Shown: one piece after another, positions 1-6,679 of the stretch
Layout of the letters: each line of letters starts with the position of its first letter
Position numbering within the stretch: the first letter of the stretch is position 1
Source of the DNA: an uncultured Clostridia bacterium
GTDB lineage: Bacteria; Bacillota; Clostridia; Oscillospirales; Oscillospiraceae
Length of the DNA stretch: 13,643 nt
Direction: 5' to 3'
Assembly: GCA_947169005.1 (NCBI GenBank)
Contig: CAMVOG010000034.1
Span: 1-13,643 of the forward strand
The notes under the pieces: generated by a model
Database searches by the model: none
What the model saw: the letters and a program-made list of their open reading frames with translations, nothing else
What the model was told of the DNA's origin: nothing
Program-made: the position numbers and the translations under genes

Positions 1-1203
1 GGCGATGACGTGAAGCTTTCCGGCAATATTGTTGCGGGCTCTTCAGATTTAAATCTTGTGGTTCCTGCTGATAAGGATGTCATCCTGGATCTTGCAGGAT
101 ATAAGATCGACAGAAATCCGAATGTGGTGGATAATTACGGTATGGCGATTTATCTATACGGAGGTTTGACTATTATTGATACAGTGGGTGGCGGCACGAT
201 CACCGGAGGCAAATCCCTCTCGGCAGGAGGCGCAATCCATGTAAGTACTGGCAATCTGACCATGAAAGGCGGTACGATCTCCGGCAACACTGCAACGAGG
301 GGAGCAGGAGTCTACGTATATCGTGGAACCTTCACTATGGAGGGCGGCAATATCAATGATAATTCCGGGCAAGGTGGGGCCGGTGTATTTGTTGATGAAG
401 GCACATTCATCATGAAGGGCGGTAAGATCAGTGATAATTCCGCGGCAAAATTCGGGGCCGGTGTATATATTTATAAAGGCACATTTAATATGAGCGGATC
501 ATCCGAGATCAGCGGGAATATAACCAGTGCTTCCGAAGAAGCGGGAGGCTATGGCGGAGGGGTTTATCTTTGGAATCCGGTGTTGTTCGCCATGGATGGC
601 GGCAAGATCATTGATAACGAGACAAGTGCCGACGGCGGCGGTGTTTACATCATAGGTGGACCGATGCCTCACATGAAGGGCAATGTCAGGATTACCGGAA
701 ACAAGGGCGGCGGCGCTGACAGCAACCTGTTTATTCCGGAACATTGTTATGTCATTTTGGATGGCGAGCTGACAGGCGGCGCTTCTTCGATCGGGGTCAC
801 GACAAAAATTCTGCCTTCCGACGATTCTCCGGTGTCTTTTGCAACAGCTTCTGATCCCTCAACATCCCCATGGCTGGAAACTGACGCTTTTACATCGGAT
901 AAATCGCGGTATGTGGTCGAGAGAACAGATAGCGGCCCCCTTGCTCTCTTCTTGACCAAATTTACGATCACCTTCGATCCCAACGGCGGAAGTGCTTCGG
1001 AAACAAACGCAACAACAGGCACGGACGGCAAGCTTGCAAGCCTGCCAACAGCAACCCGTGACGGATATAGCTTTATGGGCTGGTTTACTTCGCCAAACGA
1101 CGGCAGCAAAAATCAACCGAAACCGTGTTTACCGAAAATACAACGGTTTATGCCCATTGGCAAATCAATCTTGTGGACTTCGCCGAGCTCGAAACGGAGC
1201 TGA
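1..1203 (+). CDS. Modular surface protein, N-terminal part (partial at 5' end, frame broken near 1110)
   Basis: The frame is open from base 1, so the true start, and probably the signal peptide, lie to the left. Residues encoded at 187-715 form short glycine-rich repeats (GGTISGN, GAGVYVY, GGKISDN, GGGVYLW) typical of right-handed beta-helix adhesins or surface proteins. From 961 an InlB B-repeat (Listeria-Bacteroides repeat) begins with FTITFDPNGG and runs through GYSFMGWFTS. That domain normally ends in a TVYAHW-like motif, which here lies in another frame (1125-1160). The last ~30 codons to the stop at 1201-1203 are therefore out-of-frame sequence. Adding one A to the A-run at 1108-1112 would join this ORF to the one ending at 3062 and bring the B-repeat to 67 codons. 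The likely role is extracellular adhesion or scaffolding. The family assignment is good; the ligand is unknown. Composition is more AT-rich than the rest of the window. Confidence 0.8.
   Translation, partial: GDDVKLSGNIVAGSSDLNLVVPADKDVILDLAGYKIDRNPNVVDNYGMAIYLYGGLTIIDTVGGGTITGGKSLSAGGAIHVSTGNLTMKGGTISGNTATRGAGVYVYRGTFTMEGGNINDNSGQGGAGVFVDEGTFIMKGGKISDNSAAKFGAGVYIYKGTFNMSGSSEISGNITSASEEAGGYGGGVYLWNPVLFAMDGGKIIDNETSADGGGVYIIGGPMPHMKGNVRITGNKGGGADSNLFIPEHCYVILDGELTGGASSIGVTTKILPSDDSPVSFATASDPSTSPWLETDAFTSDKSRYVVERTDSGPLALFLTKFTITFDPNGGSASETNATTGTDGKLASLPTATRDGYSFMGWFTSPNDGSKNQPKPCLPKIQRFMPIGKSILWTSPSSKRS
187..715 (+). repeat. Beta-helix repeat region (GGxIxGN / GGGVYxx units)
   Basis: About six imperfect coding repeats of roughly 21-35 residues each pair a GG(T/K/N)I(T/S/N)(G/D)N turn with a GAGVY-like strand. 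Examples are GGTISGNTATRGAGVYVY, GGNINDNSGQGGAGVFV and GGKISDNSAAKFGAGVYIY. This is the pattern of a right-handed beta-helix. The DNA copies have diverged and are not exact repeats. Confidence 0.75.
1108..1112 (+). other. Frameshift site in an A5 run inside the InlB B-repeat
   Basis: Upstream the protein reads GWFTSPNDGSK in one frame. Downstream, STETVFTENTTVYAHW is read one base back. The switch falls on AAAAA followed by T. One extra A gives a continuous reading GSK-K-STETVF. The canonical X XXY YYZ slippery heptamer is not present (C AAA AAT instead), so programmed ribosomal -1 shifting is not well supported. A sequencing error, a real inactivating deletion, or length variation or transcript slippage at the run are all possible. 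Confidence 0.8.
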
Positions 1204-3062
1204 CCTTCGGAAAGGAATTCCCCAATAAGTTCGGCGTTACGGCCCCGGACAGCCACTGTAAAAATACCATCTATTACTGGGAAGACCCCTGGGGCAACGT
1301 GGCCAGCGGTATACCCGAGGAGGGGAGATATTACTGGCTGAACGTATACATTGAGGCGGACGAGGGCTATACCTTCGGCCCGGTCGGCACAAAGGTGCCC
1401 GTCTACCGAAACGGAGAGAAACTTGGCGACGGGGAGGTCGTCTCCGCTTACGGGCGCGACGAGATCCTGCACCTTCAACTGCGGCGCACGGGCCCGCACC
1501 CGGTTGCCATCACCCGCGTGGATTTCTCTTCTCTGACCACGACGCTGGCATCCGGCTCCCCGGAGACGCCCACCGCCGTTTTGGCCCCCAACAGCCATTG
1601 CGGCATCATCTACCTGGGCAAATGGCTGGAGCGCGTCAGCGGGGGTTATTACACCGGCACCGCCGGGCAGGGAATGACCTATTATTACAACCTGGAATTT
1701 GAGCCGGACACGGGCTATACCTTCGGCGAGGCGGGGACCAAGATCCCCGTATATCTGAACGGAACGAAGCTCGGCGACGCTGAGGTGGAGAAGCGGGGCA
1801 GCACTGTCAAGCTGTACTTTACGGTCAGCTACACAGTCCCCATCACGGGCCTGCCCATCAACGAGACAATCTTCCCCGACTCCTGGTTTCAGGATTACAT
1901 CAAGGAATATATCGACACGGAGGCGGACGGTTATCTCACGGACGCCGAGCGGCTGGCCGTCACGGAGATCGACATCGATAACTGCGATAATCAGAGCTAC
2001 TATTGGATGATCGGCTCCCTGGAGGGGATTCACTACTTCCCCAATCTGGAGATACTGTACTGCGGCAGCGGCCTGAAAACCCTCGATCTGAGCCAGAACA
2101 CGAAGCTCAAGGAGGTTTATCTGAACAACAACGACGCGGGCGGCGATCTGACAAGTCTGAACCTCAAGGGCTGCACCCAGCTTGAAACCCTGTCCCTGTT
2201 CGACAATCAGGTGACGTACCTGGACCTGACCACCAACACGAAGCTCAAAGAGCTCGACGTGGACGGGAACAAGCTCACGAGCCTGGATCTGAGCAAGAAC
2301 ACCCTGCTGGAAAGCCTGTATATTGGCGGCAACGCAGAGTTGATCTCCCTGGACCTCAGCAAGAACAAGGAGCTGCGCAGCCTGGCGATCAACAACACGG
2401 GAATCAAGAGCATCGACCTCTTTGCCCTGTCCAAGCTGGACTATTTCCGCTGCGACCACTGCGGCATGACGACGCTGGACCTGACGAAAAACCCCGCGCT
2501 GACCCGGCTGGATTGCAGCTATAACGGGCTGACGCGCCTTGACGTGACGCATAACCCGAAGCTGACCTTTATCGACTGCCGCTATAACGCGCTGACGAGC
2601 CTTGATATCAGCGGCTGCCCGGCTCTGGATCGGCTGAACTGCGTCGCCAATAAGCTGACGGCGCTGAATCTGAGCCAAAACGCGGCGCTGAGCCAGCTTT
2701 CCTGCTATGGGAACGACATAAAGGCCCTGGACATTGCCTCCTGCCCGAAGCTCATGGGCGCCTATACCGGGAGCTACCACCCCGAGCGCAGCGAGGAGAT
2801 CAACGGGAAGACGGTGACGTATATCTTCTACTCCGCCTCCGGCGGCGTGCTGGCGGTGGAGAAGGGCGTCAAGGTCGTCACCGCGCCGATCGTCGGGGAT
2901 CTGAATCGGAACGGTCTGCTTGACCCCGGTGACGCGGCCCTGTATTTCCGCTATGCCTCCGGCGATACCGCCGCCGTGAGCACCCCGGTCCCGGACCTGA
3001 CCGGTGACGGCAAGCGCACCACCCGCGACGCGCTGCTCCTCTTCCGCAAGGCTGCGGCGTAG
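1125..3062 (+). CDS. Modular surface protein, C-terminal part: B-repeat end, two ~110-aa domains, LRRs, dockerin
   Basis: This is the continuation of the surface protein in the other frame. The GTG at 1125 has no ribosome binding site, and the first residues (FTENTTVYAHW) are the end of the InlB B-repeat, so it is not a separate gene by origin. Next come two copies of an unnamed domain (1173-1517 and 1518-1844) sharing SHC and GYTFG..GTK.PVY.NG.KLGD. Residues 317-547 hold 11 leucine-rich repeats of about 21 residues (LTSLDLSKNTLLESL type). From residue ~591 a dockerin type I-like module has two calcium-loop segments, DLNRNGLLDPGD and DLTGDGKRTTRD, close to the C-terminus. Dockerins bind cohesins on scaffoldins, so attachment to a cell-surface or cellulosome-like complex is plausible. 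The domain calls are secure. Whether the protein is made in full depends on the frameshift. Confidence 0.82.
   Translation: MFTENTTVYAHWQINLVDFAELETELTFGKEFPNKFGVTAPDSHCKNTIYYWEDPWGNVASGIPEEGRYYWLNVYIEADEGYTFGPVGTKVPVYRNGEKLGDGEVVSAYGRDEILHLQLRRTGPHPVAITRVDFSSLTTTLASGSPETPTAVLAPNSHCGIIYLGKWLERVSGGYYTGTAGQGMTYYYNLEFEPDTGYTFGEAGTKIPVYLNGTKLGDAEVEKRGSTVKLYFTVSYTVPITGLPINETIFPDSWFQDYIKEYIDTEADGYLTDAERLAVTEIDIDNCDNQSYYWMIGSLEGIHYFPNLEILYCGSGLKTLDLSQNTKLKEVYLNNNDAGGDLTSLNLKGCTQLETLSLFDNQVTYLDLTTNTKLKELDVDGNKLTSLDLSKNTLLESLYIGGNAELISLDLSKNKELRSLAINNTGIKSIDLFALSKLDYFRCDHCGMTTLDLTKNPALTRLDCSYNGLTRLDVTHNPKLTFIDCRYNALTSLDISGCPALDRLNCVANKLTALNLSQNAALSQLSCYGNDIKALDIASCPKLMGAYTGSYHPERSEEINGKTVTYIFYSASGGVLAVEKGVKVVTAPIVGDLNRNGLLDPGDAALYFRYASGDTAAVSTPVPDLTGDGKRTTRDALLLFRKAAA
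1173..1844 (+). repeat. Two tandem copies of an unnamed ~110-residue extracellular domain
   Basis: Copy 1 (1173-1517, 115 codons) begins VDFAELETELTFG. Copy 2 (1518-1844, 109 codons) begins VDFSSLTTTLASG. Both contain APDSHC or APNSHC, an aromatic YYW/YYY block, then GYTFG, GTK(V/I)PVY, NG.KLGD and EV. I do not recognise the family. The conserved Cys appears once per copy, which would permit an inter-domain disulfide, but that is inference. Confidence 0.7.
2073..2765 (+). repeat. Eleven leucine-rich repeats, ~63 bp period
   Basis: The translated repeat is L-x-x-L-D-L-S-x-N-x-x-L-x-x-L-x-x-x-x-N-x, for example VTYLDLTTNTKLKELDVDGNK and LTALNLSQNAALSQLSCYGND. The later repeats (from about 2430) put Cys at the LDC/IDC/LNC/LSC position. 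The last copy (IKALDIASCPKLMGAY) is degenerate and caps the array. Such arrays form curved protein-binding solenoids. Confidence 0.85.
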
Positions 3063-3113
3063 GGCAGTCAGAACAACACTCCGCATAAAAAGAAAAGGAG
3101 AATAGAAAACACT

Positions 3114-3806
3114 ATGATCGGCATTATCGCGGCCATGAAGGAAGAGCTGGAAAGCCTGCTGCCCTTGATGACGGAGGTTTCCAAAACCACCCTCAGCGGC
3201 GTGGAATACGTGGAGGGAACGCTGGAGGGCCGCCGTGTGGTGGCCGCCGTCTGCGGCGTGGGCAAGGTCTTTGCCGCCGTTTGCGCCCAGACCATGATCC
3301 TCCGCTGGGCCCCGGAGCGCATCGTAAACCTGGGCGTCGCCGGGACCATGTGCCATGAGCTGGGGGTCCTGGACGCGGCGGTATCCGAGGGGGTCCTGCA
3401 ATACGATATGGATACCTCCGCCGTGGGGGACCCGGTAGGCCTCCTCTCCGGCATCAATATCATCACCCTCCCGGCAGATGAAAAAATGGCCGCCCTGCTG
3501 GCGGACTGCGTGGAAAAGCGGGGCGGCAAGGCCCTGCGGGGCGTGATCGCCTCCGGGGACCGCTTCGTGGCCGGGGCCGAGGAGAAGGAGCGCATCCGCG
3601 CCCATTTTCCGGAGGTCATCGCCGTGGAAATGGAGGGCGGCGGCATCGGCCAGGTCTGCTATATCAACAAGGTGCCCTTTGTTCTGCTGCGCAGCATTTC
3701 CGATGGGGACGGCGGCAGCATGGACTATTTCCAGTTCAAGCTCCAGGCCTGTGAAAACTCCATCGCCATCCTGCGGGATTTCCTGCGCCGGGCGGGAGAG
3801 CTGTAA
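3114..3806 (+). CDS. mtnN: 5'-methylthioadenosine/S-adenosylhomocysteine nucleosidase
   Basis: This enzyme hydrolyses the adenine-ribose bond of 5'-methylthioadenosine and S-adenosylhomocysteine. It recycles methionine and purine, removes an inhibitor of methyltransferases and supplies S-ribosylhomocysteine. It is cytosolic. The 230-residue length is normal. The N-terminus MIGIIAAMKEEL carries the catalytic base Glu11 (equivalent to E. coli Glu12). VEMEGG places Met173 and Glu174 at the ribose-binding site. SISDGDGG supplies the catalytic acid Asp197. The start is the ATG at 3114; AAGGAG at 3095-3100 lies 13 bases upstream, rather far. There are only 51 bases between the surface protein stop and this start, with no terminator visible, so read-through from upstream is possible. 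The next gene follows after 86 bases. Confidence 0.95.
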   Translation: MIGIIAAMKEELESLLPLMTEVSKTTLSGVEYVEGTLEGRRVVAAVCGVGKVFAAVCAQTMILRWAPERIVNLGVAGTMCHELGVLDAAVSEGVLQYDMDTSAVGDPVGLLSGINIITLPADEKMAALLADCVEKRGGKALRGVIASGDRFVAGAEEKERIRAHFPEVIAVEMEGGGIGQVCYINKVPFVLLRSISDGDGGSMDYFQFKLQACENSIAILRDFLRRAGEL

Positions 3807-3892
3807 ATTACCCAACTTTTATTCAATTTCGATGCAAAAAAGATGCAGGGCCCGTGGAGAATGGGGGCGTTCAAACGAAAGGAGATGCTCTC

Positions 3893-4546
3893 ATGTCCCA
3901 TTCACGGACCCTGCTTCGTATTCTGCTGCCCGCCGCGCTGCTGCTGATCCTGGCGGCGGTGTTCGTGCTTTGGCGGCTGGGCTTTTTCCCCGGCCCGACC
4001 TATGACAACGCTCATTTCGGCATTGAGACCTACCACAGTGCCCTGGACGCGGACGGGGACGGGCTGGACGACCAGGCGGATATTCTGGCCTCCGCCCGGG
4101 CCTACCTTGCCACGAATCCTAAATATAAAAGCCAATACTACGCCGGGGGCTGGCCCGACGACGAATACGGCGTCTGTACCGACGTGGTGGCCTTCGCCCT
4201 CCTGGGGGCCGGCTATGACCTCAGGGAGCTGCTGGCGGCGGACGTGGCCGCCGCGCCCGAGGCCTATCCCGACGCCGCGGACCCGAATATCGACTTTCGC
4301 CGGGTGAAAAACCTTTCCGTCTGGTTTACGCGTCACGCCCAGGCCCTCACCACGGACCCCGAGGATATCGCGGCCTGGCAGGGGGGCGATATCGTGATCT
4401 ATCACGAGCATATCGGCGTCGTTTCCGACCTGCGGAACAGCCGGGGCGTGGCCCTGCTGCTGCACAACGGCAGCCCCCTGCAGAACGGCTACGAGCAGGA
4501 CGTGCTGGCGGACAAGCCGATTTTGGGGCACTTTCGGCTGAGCTGA
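3893..4546 (+). CDS. DUF1287 family membrane-anchored protein (NlpC/P60-like fold)
   Basis: This is a 217-residue protein with an N-terminal membrane segment at about residues 6-26 and the remainder predicted outside the membrane. The DUF1287 signature is complete: YYAGGWP, VCTDVV (Cys95), DPNIDFRRVKNL, GGDIV, EHIGVVSD (His173) and LLHNG (His191-Asn192), ending in ILGHFR. The Cys/His pair resembles the NlpC/P60 papain-like active site, so an amidase or peptidase role at the cell wall is plausible, but DUF1287 activity is not established to my knowledge. A Ca-loop-like stretch, DADGDGLDD, precedes the domain. I chose the ATG at 3893 because AAAGGAG at 3878-3884 sits just upstream; a longer GTG start at 3854 lacks such a site. 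It is convergent with the next gene, with a single base between stop codons. Confidence 0.88.
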   Translation: MSHSRTLLRILLPAALLLILAAVFVLWRLGFFPGPTYDNAHFGIETYHSALDADGDGLDDQADILASARAYLATNPKYKSQYYAGGWPDDEYGVCTDVVAFALLGAGYDLRELLAADVAAAPEAYPDAADPNIDFRRVKNLSVWFTRHAQALTTDPEDIAAWQGGDIVIYHEHIGVVSDLRNSRGVALLLHNGSPLQNGYEQDVLADKPILGHFRLS

Positions 4547-4547
4547 G

Positions 4548-5357
4548 TTACGCCAGCCCTAAAATCTCGTTGAGCGCCCGTGTTTCCTCCTCGGGAAGAA
4601 ACGGCGTATAGCAGCCATAATATAGGTTATAGCTCCCCGTCCCGTAATACGTTACGTCTGCGGCCTCGCTTCCGTCAGGGAGCACAAAGCGCAGGTCGCG
4701 GCTTCCCGAGGGGTAATCTTCCTCATTCCGATGCTCCGTGAAGGTGCTCGCCTCTTGGTTCCAGGAAAAGCGGAGCGCGGCGTTTTGCAGGGCTTCGCAG
4801 AGCTGACGGGCCGGGCGTCCCGTAAGGGTGAGGCGATCCGATGTATAATCGTACGCGTTAAAGACAGTTACGCCGGAAACCTCCCCGCTGCTTCGGAGGC
4901 CGTAGATCAGCTCCAAAAGCTCGCCGCATGTGTGTTCCTCCCCGTCGGGGGGAGCTAAAACGTATTTGAAGCGGTAGAGCAGGATGTGGTCCCGCGGCGC
5001 CTGCAGCATCAGATAGTGCAGCCCCCGGGTTGTCTTGACGGTGAACCACTCGTTGCCCGCCGCTTTCTCTTCCGTCTGTCCGCTCAGCCGCCCCGACTCA
5101 ATGGGGGCGGGGTCGCCCTTGTATTCTTTTACGTTTATGGGTACGACGATCTGTTCATAGCCCAGCAGCCAGCCCCGGGCCGTAACGATCAGATTCAGGT
5201 CGCTTTCTTCCGTAAAGCTTAAACTCACCTTTTCCGTCAATACCTCCGCCAGCGGCGGCAGCCGCTCCTCCGTCCCCGCCAGCAGCGAGCCGAGGATCAC
5301 CAGAGCGAGACAGAGCAGCCCGGCCAAAGGGATCAGCAGCGAAGTCGTTTTTTTCAT
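4548..5357 (-). CDS. Unrecognised membrane-anchored or secreted protein
   Basis: This protein of about 269 residues has a Lys-rich start and one hydrophobic segment (LLIPLAGLLCLALVILGSLL), then a polar domain. That suggests an uncleaved anchor or a signal peptide; there is no good lipobox. I recognise no family. The exported part has YEQIVVPINVKEY, TCGELLELIYGL, a central VFNAYDYTSD segment and a Tyr-rich end (YYGTGSYNLYYGCY). The start is a choice between ATG at 5363 and ATG at 5357. AGGAGG at 5367-5372 lies 3 bases from the first and 9 from the second, so 5357 is preferred. A TATAAG -10-like box lies at 5376-5381, but I see no matching -35 box. The upstream plsY gene ends at a hairpin, so this is probably its own transcription unit. 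Its 3' end abuts the DUF1287 gene with one base between them. Confidence 0.75.
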   Translation of the reverse strand: MKKTTSLLIPLAGLLCLALVILGSLLAGTEERLPPLAEVLTEKVSLSFTEESDLNLIVTARGWLLGYEQIVVPINVKEYKGDPAPIESGRLSGQTEEKAAGNEWFTVKTTRGLHYLMLQAPRDHILLYRFKYVLAPPDGEEHTCGELLELIYGLRSSGEVSGVTVFNAYDYTSDRLTLTGRPARQLCEALQNAALRFSWNQEASTFTEHRNEEDYPSGSRDLRFVLPDGSEAADVTYYGTGSYNLYYGCYTPFLPEEETRALNEILGLA

Positions 5358-5407
5358 TTTCATTCGCCTCCTGCCCTTATAATCCCTTTACCGCTCCATT
5401 TTGTGAC

Positions 5408-5438
5408 AAAGCACCCGCGGAAAATCCGCGAGTGCTTT
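5408..5438 (-). terminator. Terminator of the DUF4364-plsY operon
   Basis: AAAGCAC-C-CGCGGA, loop AAA, TCCGCG-A-GTGCTTT forms a 13-bp stem with one mismatch. The plsY stop codon TAA (5437-5439) is part of the stem. On the minus strand the T-run after the stem is short (CTTTGTC), so efficiency is uncertain. On the plus strand it is followed by CTCTTTTTGTTT, so it could act in both directions. Confidence 0.65.
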
Positions 5439-6090
5439 ACTCTTTTTGTTTATCTTCCGTTTCCACGCCTTGGCCCAGCCTTTCCAGCTCCTTGCTTCGG
5501 TTCCAGAGAATGCTGATGCGGGCCTCCTCGCCGGCCCGGATCCGTCGGAGATTCACCCAATGCTTGCAGGAGATCACGGCGCTGACGGGGAGCAGGAATA
5601 GCCAGCAGAGCCAGTCGCCCTTCCCCAAGGCGTAAAGTATGGGAAAGAGGATGGAGCCCGAGATGGAGACGAAGCAGAGGTAACGGGTGGAGAACAGCAC
5701 CACCAGCTCCGCCAGGAAGAGGAGCAGAAACAGCCTGGGGGACAGGGCCAGGACCACCCCGCCCAGGCAGGAGAGCCCCTTGCCCCCGCGAAAGCGCATA
5801 TACGCGGGGAATACGTGGCCGATCACCACGGCGGAGGCCGCCAGCTCCCGGCACCAGTGGACATTCGCCGCGATCAGCCCGGCGAGCTGCACGGCGCCGT
5901 AGGCCTTGGCAATGTCGAAGAGCATCACGAAGACGCCGCGCCCCTTGCCCAGGAGCATGAGCGCGTTGGAGGCCCCGGCGTTTTTGGAGCCCACCCGCCG
6001 GATATCAAAGCCACGAAAGCGCGCCAGGATATAGGCGGGGTTGATCCCGCCGATGAAATAGGCCAAAAGCGTGCTGAGAACGGCGGCCAT
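5437..6090 (-). CDS. plsY: Glycerol-3-phosphate acyltransferase PlsY
   Basis: This integral membrane enzyme transfers the acyl group from acyl-phosphate to glycerol-3-phosphate, making lysophosphatidate, the first step of phospholipid synthesis in most Gram-positive bacteria. At 217 residues it is of usual length, with several hydrophobic segments. All three family motifs are present: motif 1 as GSKNAGASN, motif 2 as GHVFPAYMRFRGGKG, and motif 3 as KHWVNLRRIRAGEEARIS. Motif 1 differs from the usual GSGNxGATN by Lys for Gly and Ser for Thr. The C-terminal tail after motif 3 is polar. The start is the ATG at 6090, with GAGGA about 8-12 bases upstream inside the end of the preceding gene. It lies 3 bases after the DUF4364 stop, so the two are co-transcribed and probably translationally coupled. 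Confidence 0.93.
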   Translation of the reverse strand: MAAVLSTLLAYFIGGINPAYILARFRGFDIRRVGSKNAGASNALMLLGKGRGVFVMLFDIAKAYGAVQLAGLIAANVHWCRELAASAVVIGHVFPAYMRFRGGKGLSCLGGVVLALSPRLFLLLFLAELVVLFSTRYLCFVSISGSILFPILYALGKGDWLCWLFLLPVSAVISCKHWVNLRRIRAGEEARISILWNRSKELERLGQGVETEDKQKE

Positions 6091-6093
6091 GGC

Positions 6094-6636
6094 TCATTCC
6101 TCGCCCGTAAGCTGCCGCACCAGGGACAGATACAGCTCCTCAGCCCCGGCGCGGAAGTTCTTTTCCACCGTCTCGGCCTCGGGCTGGCTGCCCACCAGCA
6201 GCTCCAGCTTCATCATGGGCCCGCTCTTGTCCGCCAGGGAGAGCTTCACCGTATAGCCGCCCCGGGGCCGGGGCTCCGTGGAGGCGCGCACCAGCTCGTT
6301 GCGGCGCAGACGCTTCACCACGGGGATCATGGCCCGCTCCGCCTTCATGCGCACGGAGTAAGGGACGCTGCTTTCGGTGGTGCCGCCGTTGCGCCGCCCC
6401 TTGTCCGTGGTAACGTACAGTCCGTCCTCCTCCTCTACGTGGCCCGTGGATACCAGGTCCGCCAGGGCCTCGGAGAAGGAAAAATAGTTGACGCCGCCGT
6501 CGCAGATGGTCAGCTCGGAGAGGGTGTCCTTGTCCACGGGGCCGGGCAGTCGGTTGAGAATATATAAAATCAGCAGCTCGATCTCCAGGGTGTCCCGGAT
6601 AAAGCCGTAGCTGAGGTTTTCGTCCAATGCGCACAC
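6094..6636 (-). CDS. DUF4364 family protein, predicted winged-helix regulator
   Basis: This protein of about 180 residues resembles the DUF4364 family of Clostridia. The N-terminal third (TLEIELLILYILNRLPGPVD, then DTLSELTICDGGVNYFSFSEAL) and the following GHVEEEDGLYVTTDKGR look like a winged-helix DNA-binding domain with its wing. The C-terminal half, YTVKLSLADKSGPMMKLELLVGS, is the family's second domain. It is cytosolic. The frame is open further upstream to 6891, but that part overlaps the divergent gene and the promoter, so it is not coding. Candidate starts are GTG at 6636 (used here) and TTG at 6627. The predicted transcript start near 6644 leaves a leader of under 10 bases for the GTG, which favours the TTG or a very short leader. 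It is first in an operon with plsY. Function is inferred. Confidence 0.82.
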   Translation of the reverse strand: MCALDENLSYGFIRDTLEIELLILYILNRLPGPVDKDTLSELTICDGGVNYFSFSEALADLVSTGHVEEEDGLYVTTDKGRRNGGTTESSVPYSVRMKAERAMIPVVKRLRRNELVRASTEPRPRGGYTVKLSLADKSGPMMKLELLVGSQPEAETVEKNFRAGAEELYLSLVRQLTGEE

Positions 6637-6650
6637 ATCCTTTCCCCTCC

Positions 6651-6679
6651 ATTGTACCACTTGGGCAGCAAAAGGACAA
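6651..6679 (-). promoter_or_regulatory. Sigma-A-type promoter of DUF4364-plsY
   Basis: Read on the minus strand: TTGTCC (6679-6674), a 17-base spacer, then TACAAT (6656-6651), preceded by TGG, which gives an extended -10. The match is four of six at -35 and five of six at -10, with optimal spacing. The predicted transcript start is about 6644. Confidence 0.7.

Noticed and set aside
1105..1125. Programmed -1 ribosomal frameshift in the surface protein
   Set aside because: The site reads C AAA AAT, which is not a canonical slippery heptamer, and I see no Shine-Dalgarno-like stimulator or convincing downstream stem. Such a mechanism is unusual in a surface protein of this kind.
2073..2765. CRISPR-like or other DNA-level tandem repeat at ~63 bp period
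   Set aside because: The periodicity is that of codons for 21-residue leucine-rich repeats. The DNA copies are diverged and lie wholly within an open reading frame.
1113..3815. A 900-codon open frame on the minus strand opposite the surface protein and mtnN
   Set aside because: It is antisense to genes with clear domain homology and spans two of them. Its apparent repeats are mirror images of the leucine-rich repeats, and stops are absent only because of GC-rich codon use.
3807..3892. Terminator or promoter between mtnN and the DUF1287 gene
   Set aside because: Only a short GCA/TGC pairing around an A-run and no matched -35/-10 pair were seen. Co-transcription or an unrecognised promoter cannot be told apart.
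5400..5410. Perfect 11-base palindrome TTTGTGACAAA upstream of the gene ending at 4548
   Set aside because: It resembles half-sites of redox or CRP-type regulators, but it is short, has only one centre, and abuts the plsY terminator stem. It is likely chance.
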